DNA of 64,000 nucleotides from Amphritea sp. 1_MG-2023 (GTDB taxonomy: Bacteria > Pseudomonadota > Gammaproteobacteria > Pseudomonadales > Balneatricaceae). Under the pieces are notes generated by a model. It worked only from the letters and a program-made list of their open reading frames with translations. It was not told the origin of the DNA and ran no database searches. This document shows, one piece after another, positions 18,212 to 26,890 of this stretch (positions are counted from its first letter, which is position 1; each line of letters starts with the position of its first letter). A program made the position numbers and the translations under genes. The stretch is taken from assembly GCF_030547545.1 (NCBI RefSeq), contig NZ_JAUOQE010000002.1, positions 1-64,000 of the forward strand, given 5' to 3'.

Positions 18212-18982
18212 TTAGTGATAGGCGCTGATGATCTCTTCAAGACGCCCCGATTGACGCAATTGACGAATCGAGTGGTTAATACGATCAATATCCGCCTGAG
18301 GCACTGTTTTTTGGCTAAACATGAAATGAATCTGATCAATACTGGCATGCCAATCGAGGGTGGTGATCTGATCTTCAAATCCAAACTCTTGTAACAATAC
18401 CTTACCGTTATAGAGATCATTTAAGACAATATTGGTGCGCCGGATATGTAACATTTTGAAAAGCTGCTCATATTGACTCAACTGATGGACCTGTAATTCA
18501 TCTTTGATTTGATTCCAAGCCTCGCCATAAAAGGCGCCGTGTATCACTGCTGCTCGGGGGGTTAAGCGAGCGAGTTGTTCGAAGTTGTGCGCGGCATTCC
18601 AGATAGGATATTCATCGGTACGGACAAAGATGGCCATGGTTTCTGAACGATAAGGCTCGGAAAAATTGGCCCAGCTGGCTCGTTCAGGCGTTTTGGAGGC
18701 GCCAATGGCTAAATCGATTTCGCCAGATTTTATATAGCGTTTAGTCCGCTCCCAGGGAATGTTTTTAAGCTGATAGGGGCATCCGGCGTGATCCATGATG
18801 GCTTTAAGCAGTGCGATATCGAGACCGGTGATGCGATTGTTTTCAAGCATCTGATACGGTTTCCATTCCAGCCAAGCGACGGAAAATGTTGTTTGACAGG
18901 CGCTAGCATAACCGTTTGAAGGGAGCAGTATGACGAGTAGCACGTGGATGATGATAGAGGGGATTACACCGAGGACTCTCAC
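18212..18982 (-). CDS. Periplasmic amino-acid-type binding protein (SBP family 3)
   Basis: A 256-residue secreted protein: a signal peptide (hydrophobic 6-24, then YASACQTTFSVAWLEWKPYQ) followed by the two-lobed binding fold, with GLDIALLKAIMDHAGCPYQL, WERTKRYIKSGEIDLAIGASKTPERASWANFSEPY and a C-terminal helix (RQLRQSGRLEEIISAY). No ABC permease or ATPase gene is nearby, so uptake is unlikely to be its job. Its position upstream of the AraC-type regulator and the response regulator on the same strand suggests a sensing or accessory role. The ligand is unknown. Confidence 0.8.
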   Translation of the reverse strand: MRVLGVIPSIIIHVLLVILLPSNGYASACQTTFSVAWLEWKPYQMLENNRITGLDIALLKAIMDHAGCPYQLKNIPWERTKRYIKSGEIDLAIGASKTPERASWANFSEPYRSETMAIFVRTDEYPIWNAAHNFEQLARLTPRAAVIHGAFYGEAWNQIKDELQVHQLSQYEQLFKMLHIRRTNIVLNDLYNGKVLLQEFGFEDQITTLDWHASIDQIHFMFSQKTVPQADIDRINHSIRQLRQSGRLEEIISAYH

Positions 18983-19086
18983 GGAAATAGCTGCCTAAAT
19001 AGAGTTGCTTAGCTTTAGAGATGATTATAAGAAGGCGGAGCGCAGTACTGCAATAGTCTATTTGTAATAGGGGCTTTTATAGAGAA

Positions 19087-19114
19087 AAGCCCGCGCTGCT
19101 AGCAGGGCGGGCTT
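19087..19114 (-). terminator. Rho-independent terminator of the AGCS symporter gene
   Basis: AAGCCCGC (19087-19094) and GCGGGCTT (19107-19114) form an 8-bp stem; the loop contains the palindrome CTGCTAGCAG, which extends the structure. Read on the minus strand it is followed by TTTTCTC, 36 bases after the symporter stop. Confidence 0.8.
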
Positions 19115-19149
19115 GAGTTTATGTCGGTGTTAAATCAGGGTGACATCGT

Positions 19150-20691
19150 TTAGACCGATTCAACCTGTTTTTCGGTTACTTTTTCGGACACTTTTTGTTG
19201 GCTCGCCATTTTTTTCTCGTAGCGCTTTTCCCAAAAAGTGGCGTTTTTAATACCCAGTTTCAGTGGATTAAAGGTGTAATTTTTAACACCGGCTTTGTGC
19301 TGTGCTTCATAGTCATGCAATGCTTTTAGTGCCGGCTTTGACATAAAGAAAATGATTAGAATGCCGGCAATATTTAGCCATGCCATCAGGCCTACACCGA
19401 TATCACCTAAGCCCCATGCTAGGTTGGCTGTTTTCACGGCACCGTAGAAGGTGGCTGCCATCAAAACGAGCTTCAGAGCACCCACCATACCCGGGATGTC
19501 AATGGTACGCTGGATATAAGCAATATTGGTTTCGGCGATGTAGTAGTAAGCTAAAATAGTGGTGAAAGAGAAGAAGAACAGGGCAAAAGCAATAAATGGA
19601 TTACCTAAGCCTGGCAGTACGCTTTCGATGGCGGTTTGAGTGAACAGGGGGCCGTTGGCGGCGATATCCGCGCTGAGGTTTTGCACTAAGAAGGCATCAC
19701 CTGCACCGTGAACGTTGTAGGCACCGGTAATCAGAATCATGAAAGCCGTTGCCGAACAGACAAACAAGGTATCGATATAAACGGAGAACGCTTGAACCAA
19801 TCCCTGTTGTGCGGGATGCTCTACGGCAGCCGCTGCAGCCGCGTGTGGCCCAGTACCCTGACCGGCTTCGTTAGAATAAACACCGCGTTTTACCCCCCAG
19901 CCGATGGCAGCACCCATGCCAGCCATTGGCGTGAAGGCATCGTCAAGAATCATGCCGATAATACCTGGCAGCATATCGATGTTGAGTAACACGATAACGC
20001 CCGCGATAATGATGTAAGCCAGCGCCATGAATGGCACAACAATCTGAGTGAAGCTGGCAATCCGCTTTACCCCACCAAAAATGATGAAACCTAGCACCAA
20101 CACAACGATGGTGCCGGTGAGGATTTTAGCGAAGCTGAGTGTCCCCATGGCGGTTTCGATCATTTCACCGGTGCCAAACGTGGCTTCAACGGCATTGCCG
20201 ATACTGTTAGATTGGACCCCCGGCAGAAATACTCCGCAGGCCAAAATAGTGGCGATTGCAAAGATCCAAGCAAACCATTTTTGACCCATGGCTTTCTCAA
20301 AGTAGAACGCGGGGCCGCCACGGTATTGGCCTTCGTGCTCCTCTTTATAAATCTGTGCCAGCGTCGATTCGGTATAGGCCGTTGCAGCGCCTAAGAAGGC
20401 GACGACCCACATCCAGAAAACCGCACCCGGGCCGCCAAAGCCGATGGCGGCGGCAACACCCGCGATGTTACCCGTACCGACACGGCCTGAGAGTGAGACC
20501 GCCAGCGCTTGGAAAGACGAGATGCCTTTTTCAGAGGCTTTGCCGGAGAACAGCAGAATCCACATTTCGCGGAACATTCGCACCTGCACAAAGCGTGTCA
20601 GGATAGAGTAGAAAAGACCGGCACCCAGACACAGATAGATCAGTGCTGGACTCCAGATAATGCCGTTAGTGAAATCGACAAATGCTTGCAT
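19150..20691 (-). CDS. Sodium:alanine/glycine symporter (AGCS family)
   Basis: A 513-residue inner-membrane symporter with about 11 hydrophobic segments. Family motifs are FQALAVSLSGRVGTGNIAGVAAAIGFGGPGAVFWMW (about 60-95) and GWGVKRGVYSNEAGQGTGPHAAAAA (about 264-290). It imports alanine or glycine with sodium. It is monocistronic: a terminator follows directly, and the 565-base upstream gap separates it from a divergent gene. The C-terminal tail is charged and cytoplasmic (KKMASQQKVSEKVTEKQ). Confidence 0.93.
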   Translation of the reverse strand: MQAFVDFTNGIIWSPALIYLCLGAGLFYSILTRFVQVRMFREMWILLFSGKASEKGISSFQALAVSLSGRVGTGNIAGVAAAIGFGGPGAVFWMWVVAFLGAATAYTESTLAQIYKEEHEGQYRGGPAFYFEKAMGQKWFAWIFAIATILACGVFLPGVQSNSIGNAVEATFGTGEMIETAMGTLSFAKILTGTIVVLVLGFIIFGGVKRIASFTQIVVPFMALAYIIIAGVIVLLNIDMLPGIIGMILDDAFTPMAGMGAAIGWGVKRGVYSNEAGQGTGPHAAAAAAVEHPAQQGLVQAFSVYIDTLFVCSATAFMILITGAYNVHGAGDAFLVQNLSADIAANGPLFTQTAIESVLPGLGNPFIAFALFFFSFTTILAYYYIAETNIAYIQRTIDIPGMVGALKLVLMAATFYGAVKTANLAWGLGDIGVGLMAWLNIAGILIIFFMSKPALKALHDYEAQHKAGVKNYTFNPLKLGIKNATFWEKRYEKKMASQQKVSEKVTEKQVESV

Positions 20692-21256
20692 GTGTAAGTA
20701 TCTCCTCGAAGCAACGTGCAGGGCACGAAATTAGAATTATTGTCTTGCTGTTCTTAGCCATCGTTGCGGATGGATTAGTAGTCGCTAAGAGCAACTGAAC
20801 GTGCCAAGAAGAGTCATTTTCTTGGCACGTTGGTTTTAATGCAGTGATTGGTTTGACGATAGCGCATGGCTTTCGACTGATTATTATCCATTTGCTTGAC
20901 GTGATGACGTTATCAAAGGATGAGCACAGGCGGCGTTTCGATGGCTTATCGACATGACTAAAACTTTAGTGGGATTGTGTGTCGCTGGGAATATCTTTGC
21001 GTGCCTTGTTGGCCTCCTTGCGTGCCAAGTCGATGCGTGACGGGTTGACGCTGTTAAATATGATGTTGAGCGTAGTGCGAAGCGTAGTGCTTATCCGTTG
21101 AGCTATAAGCTGAGTTGCTTGAGGTGCAGGTCGGCTAGGTTAGCCTGTTTGCTTAAGGGGAATGATCGCTTGGTAAACGGTTGTATGATTTTTTTTCATT
21201 ATAGCTTTAGCGCTGATGGACGATAACCATTTGATTGAATCATAAAATCGGTATCG
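20692..21256. other. 565-base gap between the AGCS gene and a divergent hypothetical gene
   Basis: No convincing gene. The notable structure is a 13-bp perfect inverted repeat at 20798-20831 (AACGTGCCAAGAA, 8-base spacer, its complement), 107 bases before the symporter start. A short duplication GCGTAGTGC lies at about 21068-21090. No glycine-riboswitch core was recognisable upstream of the symporter. Confidence 0.6.
20798..20831. repeat. 13-bp perfect inverted repeat
   Basis: AACGTGCCAAGAA at 20798-20810 is repeated inverted as TTCTTGGCACGTT at 20819-20831 with an 8-base spacer. It has no adjoining T-run and lies in the probable promoter or leader of the AGCS symporter, so an operator or mRNA hairpin is more likely than a terminator. 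Confidence 0.65.
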
Positions 21257-22135
21257 ATGATGTTTAATTTCAGCTCTTTTCCTCTGTTGACGTACCCTGG
21301 GACGACGCCGTCAGATGCGCAACGCACGACTACCGCGGCGGTTAGCGATCAGTCGAGTGATGATGTGGCATCGACACGGGCGACCTATTCGTTATCCGAA
21401 CGATTTAGTCGGGATGATAGTTTTAGTCTCAGCTTAACCACCCAAGATGGTGATCAGGTGGAGATAACTTTTAGCAGTGAGACGGGCTATCAAGCTGATT
21501 ATGCACAGAGTAGCAGTGCGGGACAGCAGCAACAGCGATACAGTATCGACAAAGGGCAAAGCAGCGAGTTTGGTTTTTCGGTGGCCGGAGAGCTAGATGC
21601 CGATGAGATCGATGCGATTGCGAGTCTAGTTCAGGAATTATCATCACTGGCCGCTAATTTCTTTAATGGTGATTTACAAACGGCTATGCAACAAGTGGGT
21701 GATCTGTCGTTTGATTCTGAACACTTGGCGCAGATGGATCTGTCGATGCAGCAAACGATTGAATACCGCGCTGTCGAGCAGTATCGCACAGTTCAGTCGC
21801 TGACAGATAACGTCCCGACTGCCTCAGAGAATAGGCTGATGCCCTTTGTTGAGCAGCTTGAAGGCGTGGTGAGTCGTAGCGAGGCTACTATCGAAAGTGC
21901 CTCGAATGTGTCGATGAATCTCTTAGCAACTCTGGTACAGCATGATGTTCGTTTCAGTCGCATCAGTAGCGCCGAACAGGGGGCGCTGAAAGACAACCTC
22001 GCTCAACTGAGTCAGTGGATTGATAAGGGCCATCGTGATGATTATAACGTTAAGGGCGAGCGACAACAGCACTCGAAACAAGGGCACGCATATGGACATA
22101 CCCATGCAGCCGATGAGTCGCATCGCACGCGGTGA
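21257..22135 (+). CDS. Hypothetical protein, DUF5610-like
   Basis: A 292-residue soluble, acidic protein without signal peptide or membrane segment. It has a disordered Ser/Thr-rich N-terminus, then DSFSLSLTTQDGDQVEITFSSETG (about 54-77), EFGFSVAGELDADEIDAIASLVQELSSLAANFFNGDLQTAMQQV (about 104-150) and a His/basic tail. The order 'FSLxLxTxDGDxVxI ... GELDxxElxAI ... FFxGD' resembles proteins annotated DUF5610 in marine gammaproteobacteria and pseudomonads; this is a recollection of pattern and was not searched. Function unknown. Confidence 0.6.
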   Translation: MMFNFSSFPLLTYPGTTPSDAQRTTTAAVSDQSSDDVASTRATYSLSERFSRDDSFSLSLTTQDGDQVEITFSSETGYQADYAQSSSAGQQQQRYSIDKGQSSEFGFSVAGELDADEIDAIASLVQELSSLAANFFNGDLQTAMQQVGDLSFDSEHLAQMDLSMQQTIEYRAVEQYRTVQSLTDNVPTASENRLMPFVEQLEGVVSRSEATIESASNVSMNLLATLVQHDVRFSRISSAEQGALKDNLAQLSQWIDKGHRDDYNVKGERQQHSKQGHAYGHTHAADESHRTR

Positions 22136-22297
22136 GGCTGACTCGGTAATGTAAGCTGCTGACTGTGAGAGTGCCGCTTAATCTCGCCTGCGAATAACGT
22201 CATCCATTCGTATGGCGTTTTTTTTGCCGGTAATTCTATGTCTGGCTGTTAGAATAGCCGCTACTGTTTTATCGCCTATACCGGAATTATTTCACCG

Positions 22298-24814
22298 ATG
22301 AATACTCTCCCCGTCGCGGACGTACTGGATCAGCTAAATACTGCCTTGAGCGAACACCATGAGGTGGTTCTTGAGGCACCGCCGGGGGCGGGTAAAACAA
22401 CGCTGGTGCCACTCGAACTCCTGCATCATCCGCAACTGATAGGGCAAAAAATATTGTTGTTGGAACCGCGACGGTTGGCTGCACGCATGGCGGCAGGACG
22501 GATGGCGGAACAGCTTAACGAGACGGTTGGGCAAACGGTCGGTTACCGCGTGCGTATGGACTCTAAGGTGGGCCCAACGACGCGGATTGAGGTGGTGACC
22601 GAAGGTATTTTAACCCGCATGTTACAAGATGACCCCAGCCTTGATGGTTATGGCTTGGTGATCTTTGATGAGTTTCATGAACGTAGCCTCGATGCTGATT
22701 TTGGTTTGGCGTTGACGCTGCAGGGGCGGGAACTGTTTCGTGATGAGCAGCCGCTTAAGTTACTGCTAATGTCGGCAACATTGGATAAACGCGTCATTGA
22801 ACAGCTGTTGCCGCAAGCACCGTTGATCAGTAGTGAAGGGCGGATGTATCCGGTTGATATCCATTACTTAGGCACCTTGGGCCGTGATCAGCGGTTAGAG
22901 CAGCAGGTCGCGCGTGCCGTATGGCAGGCGTTGGAGGATGAATCTGGCAGTTTATTGGTGTTTTTGCCGGGGCAACAGGAGATTCGTCGAGTCATGAGGG
23001 CACTGACCGATCAATTACCAGCCAATGTTGCCTTAGCCCCGCTCTATGGAGATCTCAGCATACAGGCGCAGCAGCAGGCCATCGCGCCAGCCGCTGAGGG
23101 GCAGCGTAAGGTGGTATTGGCCACCAATATTGCCGAAACCAGCTTAACGATTGAAGGTATTCGGGTAGTGATTGATGCCGGTTTGAGTCGTGAGGCACGT
23201 TTGGACCCTGCCAGTGGCATGACGCGGTTACACACCTGTCGTGTGTCGCGGGCGGCCAGTATTCAGCGGGCTGGACGAGCAGGCCGAATGCAGCCGGGTT
23301 GTTGTTATCGGCTATGGTCGCAGACGCAACAAGAACAGTTGGCCCCTCATGCAACCCCTGAAATCATGTCTACCGATCTGACCGCCTTGGCATTACAGTT
23401 AGCGCGTTGGGGTGTTGATGATCCGACTGAGCTTCGCTGGCTGAATCCGCCGCCGGCCGCGGCATTGAATCAAGCACGGCAGCTACTTATACGTTTGCGC
23501 GCGTTACATACGACTGACAAGGGTTTTCAGTTGACCGCTAGCGGTGAATTAATGGCACGATTGCCACTGCATCCTCGACTCGCTCATCTGCTGTTGGTGG
23601 GCTGGCAAGCAGGCGCTGCTCGGCTAGCCTGCGATATAGCCGCCTTGCTGAGTGAACGGGATCCATTGAACGGTGATGCCGATTTCACGCGCCGCTTGAG
23701 TTGGTTAGCGGGAGCGTTGCATTGCGATGCACGGCAAAAAGGCTTATTGCAGCGGATTCGGCAACTGAGTCAGCAGTTTTTTCGACTCTGTCGTCAATAT
23801 TTGATCGATTTAACCCCCGTGTCATCGGAATTGTCGGAATTAGAGATGATCGGAGTGCTGATCGCTCAAGCGTATCCGGATCGCATTGCGGCGCAGCGGC
23901 AATCCGGCGGCGATTATCAGTTGAGTGGTGGTCGTGCGGTACGCCTCGTCGATGGCGATCGGTTGGCAAAGCACCCTTGGTTGGCGGTGGCTAATTGCGG
24001 CGGTATGCAGGGACAGAGCGCTGATCGTGTCTTTCTGGCGTGTCCATTATCGACAAGCTTGTTTGATACTGAGTTGGCCGGTTTGATTGAGCCGCAAACG
24101 GTGGTGGAGTGGGATCGACAACAGAACCGTATGTGTTGCGAGTTACAGCAGCGTATTGGGGTCTTAGTGGTGCAACGGGAAGAGCTAAAAACGATTCCGT
24201 TGGCGGCTAAAAATCGTATCTTGATTGAGCAGGTGCGTAAACAGGGGCTGACTTTATTACCCTGGAATGATGCAATCAATCGCTGGCGTCAGCGAGTGAA
24301 TTTTCTCTATCAGACGCAGCCGGCGGGGGCATGGCCTGATCTGTCGGATAACGCCTTATTGGCTGAGCTGGAACAGTGGCTGACTCCCTATCTCGATCCC
24401 ATCAGTCATCTGAATCATTTTTCTCGCTTGGATCTAGCATCGATTTTACAGGCAATGTTGCCATGGCCGCTGCCTAATGAGCTAGACAGGTTGGCGCCAG
24501 TACGTTTAGCGCTGCCTTCAGGTCATAGTGCTGTGATCGATTACAGTGATAACCCACCGGTGCTGGCGGTTAAGTTACAGGAGATGTTTGGTTCCATCGA
24601 TACGCCGGTGATCGGGTATGGTGTGGCATTAAAAATACATCTGCTATCGCCTGCGCGTCGGCCATTGGCGGTGACTCAGGATCTCGCCAGTTTTTGGGCG
24701 AATGGTTATCGTGATGTACAGAAAGATATGAAAGGACGTTATCCTAAACATCAATGGCCTGACAATCCACAGGAGAGCCGACCGAGTGATGGTATAAAGC
24801 GAAAAAGGAAATAA
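22298..24814 (+). CDS. hrpB: ATP-dependent helicase HrpB
   Basis: An 838-residue DEAH-box family protein of the normal HrpB length. Walker A is APPGAGKTTLVPLELL (about 27-42), the DEAH-like box is IFDEFHERSLDADFGLAL (about 126), motif III is LLMSATLD, and motif VI is QRAGRAGRMQPGCCYRLW (about 325-342). A helicase-associated region and the HrpB C-terminal domain (LPWPLPNELDRLAPVRLALPSGHSAVIDY) follow. It is a cytoplasmic RNA/DNA helicase of ill-defined role. Monocistronic; ATG preceded by a poor ribosome site. Confidence 0.95.
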   Translation: MNTLPVADVLDQLNTALSEHHEVVLEAPPGAGKTTLVPLELLHHPQLIGQKILLLEPRRLAARMAAGRMAEQLNETVGQTVGYRVRMDSKVGPTTRIEVVTEGILTRMLQDDPSLDGYGLVIFDEFHERSLDADFGLALTLQGRELFRDEQPLKLLLMSATLDKRVIEQLLPQAPLISSEGRMYPVDIHYLGTLGRDQRLEQQVARAVWQALEDESGSLLVFLPGQQEIRRVMRALTDQLPANVALAPLYGDLSIQAQQQAIAPAAEGQRKVVLATNIAETSLTIEGIRVVIDAGLSREARLDPASGMTRLHTCRVSRAASIQRAGRAGRMQPGCCYRLWSQTQQEQLAPHATPEIMSTDLTALALQLARWGVDDPTELRWLNPPPAAALNQARQLLIRLRALHTTDKGFQLTASGELMARLPLHPRLAHLLLVGWQAGAARLACDIAALLSERDPLNGDADFTRRLSWLAGALHCDARQKGLLQRIRQLSQQFFRLCRQYLIDLTPVSSELSELEMIGVLIAQAYPDRIAAQRQSGGDYQLSGGRAVRLVDGDRLAKHPWLAVANCGGMQGQSADRVFLACPLSTSLFDTELAGLIEPQTVVEWDRQQNRMCCELQQRIGVLVVQREELKTIPLAAKNRILIEQVRKQGLTLLPWNDAINRWRQRVNFLYQTQPAGAWPDLSDNALLAELEQWLTPYLDPISHLNHFSRLDLASILQAMLPWPLPNELDRLAPVRLALPSGHSAVIDYSDNPPVLAVKLQEMFGSIDTPVIGYGVALKIHLLSPARRPLAVTQDLASFWANGYRDVQKDMKGRYPKHQWPDNPQESRPSDGIKRKRK

Positions 24815-24966
24815 TAAGGCGTAAAGTTTAGGTAAATTCCCGTTTTATATTCGCTGTTTCGAGGTGTTTTCTTTCCAAGATGTAACCTTAAATGGGGTTT
24901 GAGCGTTATATTTATTCTTACTTGATGCTTTTTTTCGGCTGATACTGGGCTTTATTGTGCGCTGCG

Positions 24967-25036
24967 AAAAAAAAGGACCCGGCGGGCGCCGGGTCTAAAT
25001 AAGCCAAATTTAGTGGCTCAAAAAGCAAAGTGCCCT
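24967..25036 (-). ncRNA. Candidate small RNA with own promoter and terminator
   Basis: On the minus strand, a promoter-like sequence (TTGCAT, 16 bp, TATATT at 25067-25040) is followed by about 65 untranslated bases: GGGCACTTTGC, a small stem AGCCA/TGGCT (about 25004-25019), then a GC-rich stem GACCCGGC/GCCGGGTC (24976-24995) and eight T. This is the compact layout of an Hfq-type sRNA. It is separated by about 240 bases from the pirin-like gene stop at 25279, so it could also be a processed 3' end. No RNA family recognised. Confidence 0.5.
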
Positions 25037-25039
25037 TAC

Positions 25040-25067
25040 AATATAACCAATATTTTGTGCAATGCAA
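25040..25067 (-). promoter_or_regulatory. Putative sigma-70 promoter for the small RNA
   Basis: Minus-strand TTGCAT (25067-25062) and TATATT (25045-25040) are separated by 16 bp, a near-consensus arrangement, with transcription predicted to begin around 25036-25033. Confidence 0.45.
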
Positions 25068-25278
25068 AATAAATTTATAGAATTTTTATGGCATCGTCTG
25101 CTTATTGATGTCAGTCAGCCCACGTTTCGATTTTTATGCTGCTGCCAATCGACGTAAAATTTATCAGATTACCTTATGGCAATAATAGCGACTGCAATGT
25201 TGCTGAGTAGGGCTAATTCTCAATCAACTGTGATGAAAACTAGACTGATTTTAATGGCTTTAGCGCGGGGGAGGGCGA

Positions 25279-25959
25279 TCAGGGCAGGGTGAAATAAAAA
25301 CCTTCAGCTCTGTTGATACCTCTCAGAGAGATCATCGGCTCATCGTCAAACAGCATCGCGTCACCGGCTTCAAGAATGCTGCCATTCACTTCTAGTTGAC
25401 CTCGAAACAGGTAAAGGAAGCCATGCCTAGAAGCGGGTAACCCGTAGCCTTTGTGGTGTAAACGAAACTGATACATCTCAATTTGCTGTGCTATTTGCAG
25501 CGAGTCATCGCGACCATCGGCCGAAATAATGAGTTGTACACCTTCGCGGCTTAACAGTTTGCGTGATTGATAACGAGGCGTTTGACCGGTTTTATCCGGC
25601 ACTACCCAAAACTGCAGCATTTTGAGTGAGGTTTCGAGAGAGGCGTTTTGTTCTGTGAATTCGGCGCCGGTACCGGTACTGAGCAGTTGCAGGCTCCGTC
25701 CTTGCAGCAGCTTACGGCTGCCGAGGGAGTCTGTATGCAGGTTTTTACCCTCAAGCACGACAGAGATTATTTCCATATCAAGGTGAGTACTGGGGTCAAT
25801 CGCGGCACCTGGGTGTAGTAGATCTTCATTGGCAACCCGTAACTCGGATATGCCCATCCAATCGGGATCAAAATAACTACCAAAAGAGAATATATGTCGA
25901 GATTCAAGCCAGCCGAAATGGGTGTATCCCCGATCTGAAGCGCGTTTAATTCTGATCAT
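25279..25959 (-). CDS. Pirin-like bicupin (YhhW type) with degenerate metal site
   Basis: A 226-residue bicupin. The N-terminal cupin matches the YhhW/pirin pattern around DMEIISVVLEG (61-71) and STGTGAEFTEQN (94-105). In active pirins the metal is held by HxH, then H and E (as in HPHRGIE and IIHSE). Here the first His is Ser57, His59 remains, the third position is Phe101, and Glu103 remains. Two of four ligands are thus missing, so quercetinase-type activity is doubtful. A complete pirin is encoded 900 bases away, giving a direct comparison. Monocistronic, minus strand. Confidence 0.8.
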   Translation of the reverse strand: MIRIKRASDRGYTHFGWLESRHIFSFGSYFDPDWMGISELRVANEDLLHPGAAIDPSTHLDMEIISVVLEGKNLHTDSLGSRKLLQGRSLQLLSTGTGAEFTEQNASLETSLKMLQFWVVPDKTGQTPRYQSRKLLSREGVQLIISADGRDDSLQIAQQIEMYQFRLHHKGYGLPASRHGFLYLFRGQLEVNGSILEAGDAMLFDDEPMISLRGINRAEGFYFTLP

Positions 25960-26080
25960 ATCGATTCACACGTGAAACAGTTTAACTCTGTTTTACCCTG
26001 TCAGGGGGGGGCTGTAAATACGGCGATGAGTTTTCTCTACTTAAAGATCAAGATAAGATGCTGTTTTTGTGGGGCGTTAT

Positions 26081-26833
26081 ATGGATCAACTGTTATCTTT
26101 CAGTGCGGCTTTTTGGTTGTTAGCCGGCTTGGGTGTGTTAATAACCGGGATCTCTAAATCGGGGTTTGCCGGTGGAGTGGGGGTGATCAGTGTGCCGCTG
26201 ATGTCGCTGTATATCGGCCCGGTGCAAGCCGCCGCAATTATGTTGCCGTTATTGATCTTGATGGATTTTTTCAGTGTGCGGGCATGGTGGCACAGTAAGC
26301 GTATTGATCTACTGAAGATTATGGTGCCCGGGGCGATTGTTGGGATCTTGATCGGTTATTGGCTGTTCGGCTATCTGAACGATGCTATTTTGCGTTTGTT
26401 ATTGGGTGTGCTATCGATCGGTTTTGCACTATGGGGGCTGTTGAAAGGTTCACGTCTAGGACGCAGTGGTTCTTCGATGATTGGTTATATTGCCAGTACT
26501 TTAGCGGGGTTTACCAGTTTTATCGCCCACGCGGGTGGGCCGCCGATGAACTTTTATCTGTTGCCGATGAAGCTCCCCCGAGAGCAATTTTTGGGCACGG
26601 CGGTGGTTTTTCTGGCGATCGTTAACTTTGTCAAACTGTTTGCATACGGCGCACTGGGACAAATTAATACGGATAATCTGCTGGTTGGTTTGGTGTTGGC
26701 ACCTATTGCTTTAGTTGGGATTCGGTTGGGGTTAATCATCCATAAAAAGTTGGATGATCAGTTGTTCTATCGGATTATTTTGTTTATGTTGCTAATCATC
26801 GGAGTGAAATTGATCGCCGATGGGCTTTTATAA
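26081..26833 (+). CDS. TSUP/TauE-SafE family membrane exporter
   Basis: A polytopic inner-membrane protein of about 250 residues with seven to eight hydrophobic segments. Family motifs are ITGISKSGFAGGVGVISVPLM near the start and ASTLAGFTSFIAHAGGPPMNFYLLPMKLPREQFLGTAV in the middle. These proteins export sulfite, sulfoacetate or other organic sulfur or carboxylate anions; the substrate here is unknown. I chose ATG 26081 (MDQLLSF) rather than the GTG 12 bases upstream because GGGG lies at ribosome-site distance. It is convergent with the pirin gene. Confidence 0.88.
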   Translation: MDQLLSFSAAFWLLAGLGVLITGISKSGFAGGVGVISVPLMSLYIGPVQAAAIMLPLLILMDFFSVRAWWHSKRIDLLKIMVPGAIVGILIGYWLFGYLNDAILRLLLGVLSIGFALWGLLKGSRLGRSGSSMIGYIASTLAGFTSFIAHAGGPPMNFYLLPMKLPREQFLGTAVVFLAIVNFVKLFAYGALGQINTDNLLVGLVLAPIALVGIRLGLIIHKKLDDQLFYRIILFMLLIIGVKLIADGLL

Positions 26834-26890
26834 GCTAGCATGCTGCATAATCAAAGCAACGCCGGATTAATCTAGCCGACGCTTGTCTCT

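Noticed and set aside
20791-20807. Sigma-54-like sequence (minus strand TTGGCACG...TTGC) before the AGCS gene
   Set aside because: The GG and GC elements are 11 bases apart instead of the strictly required 10.
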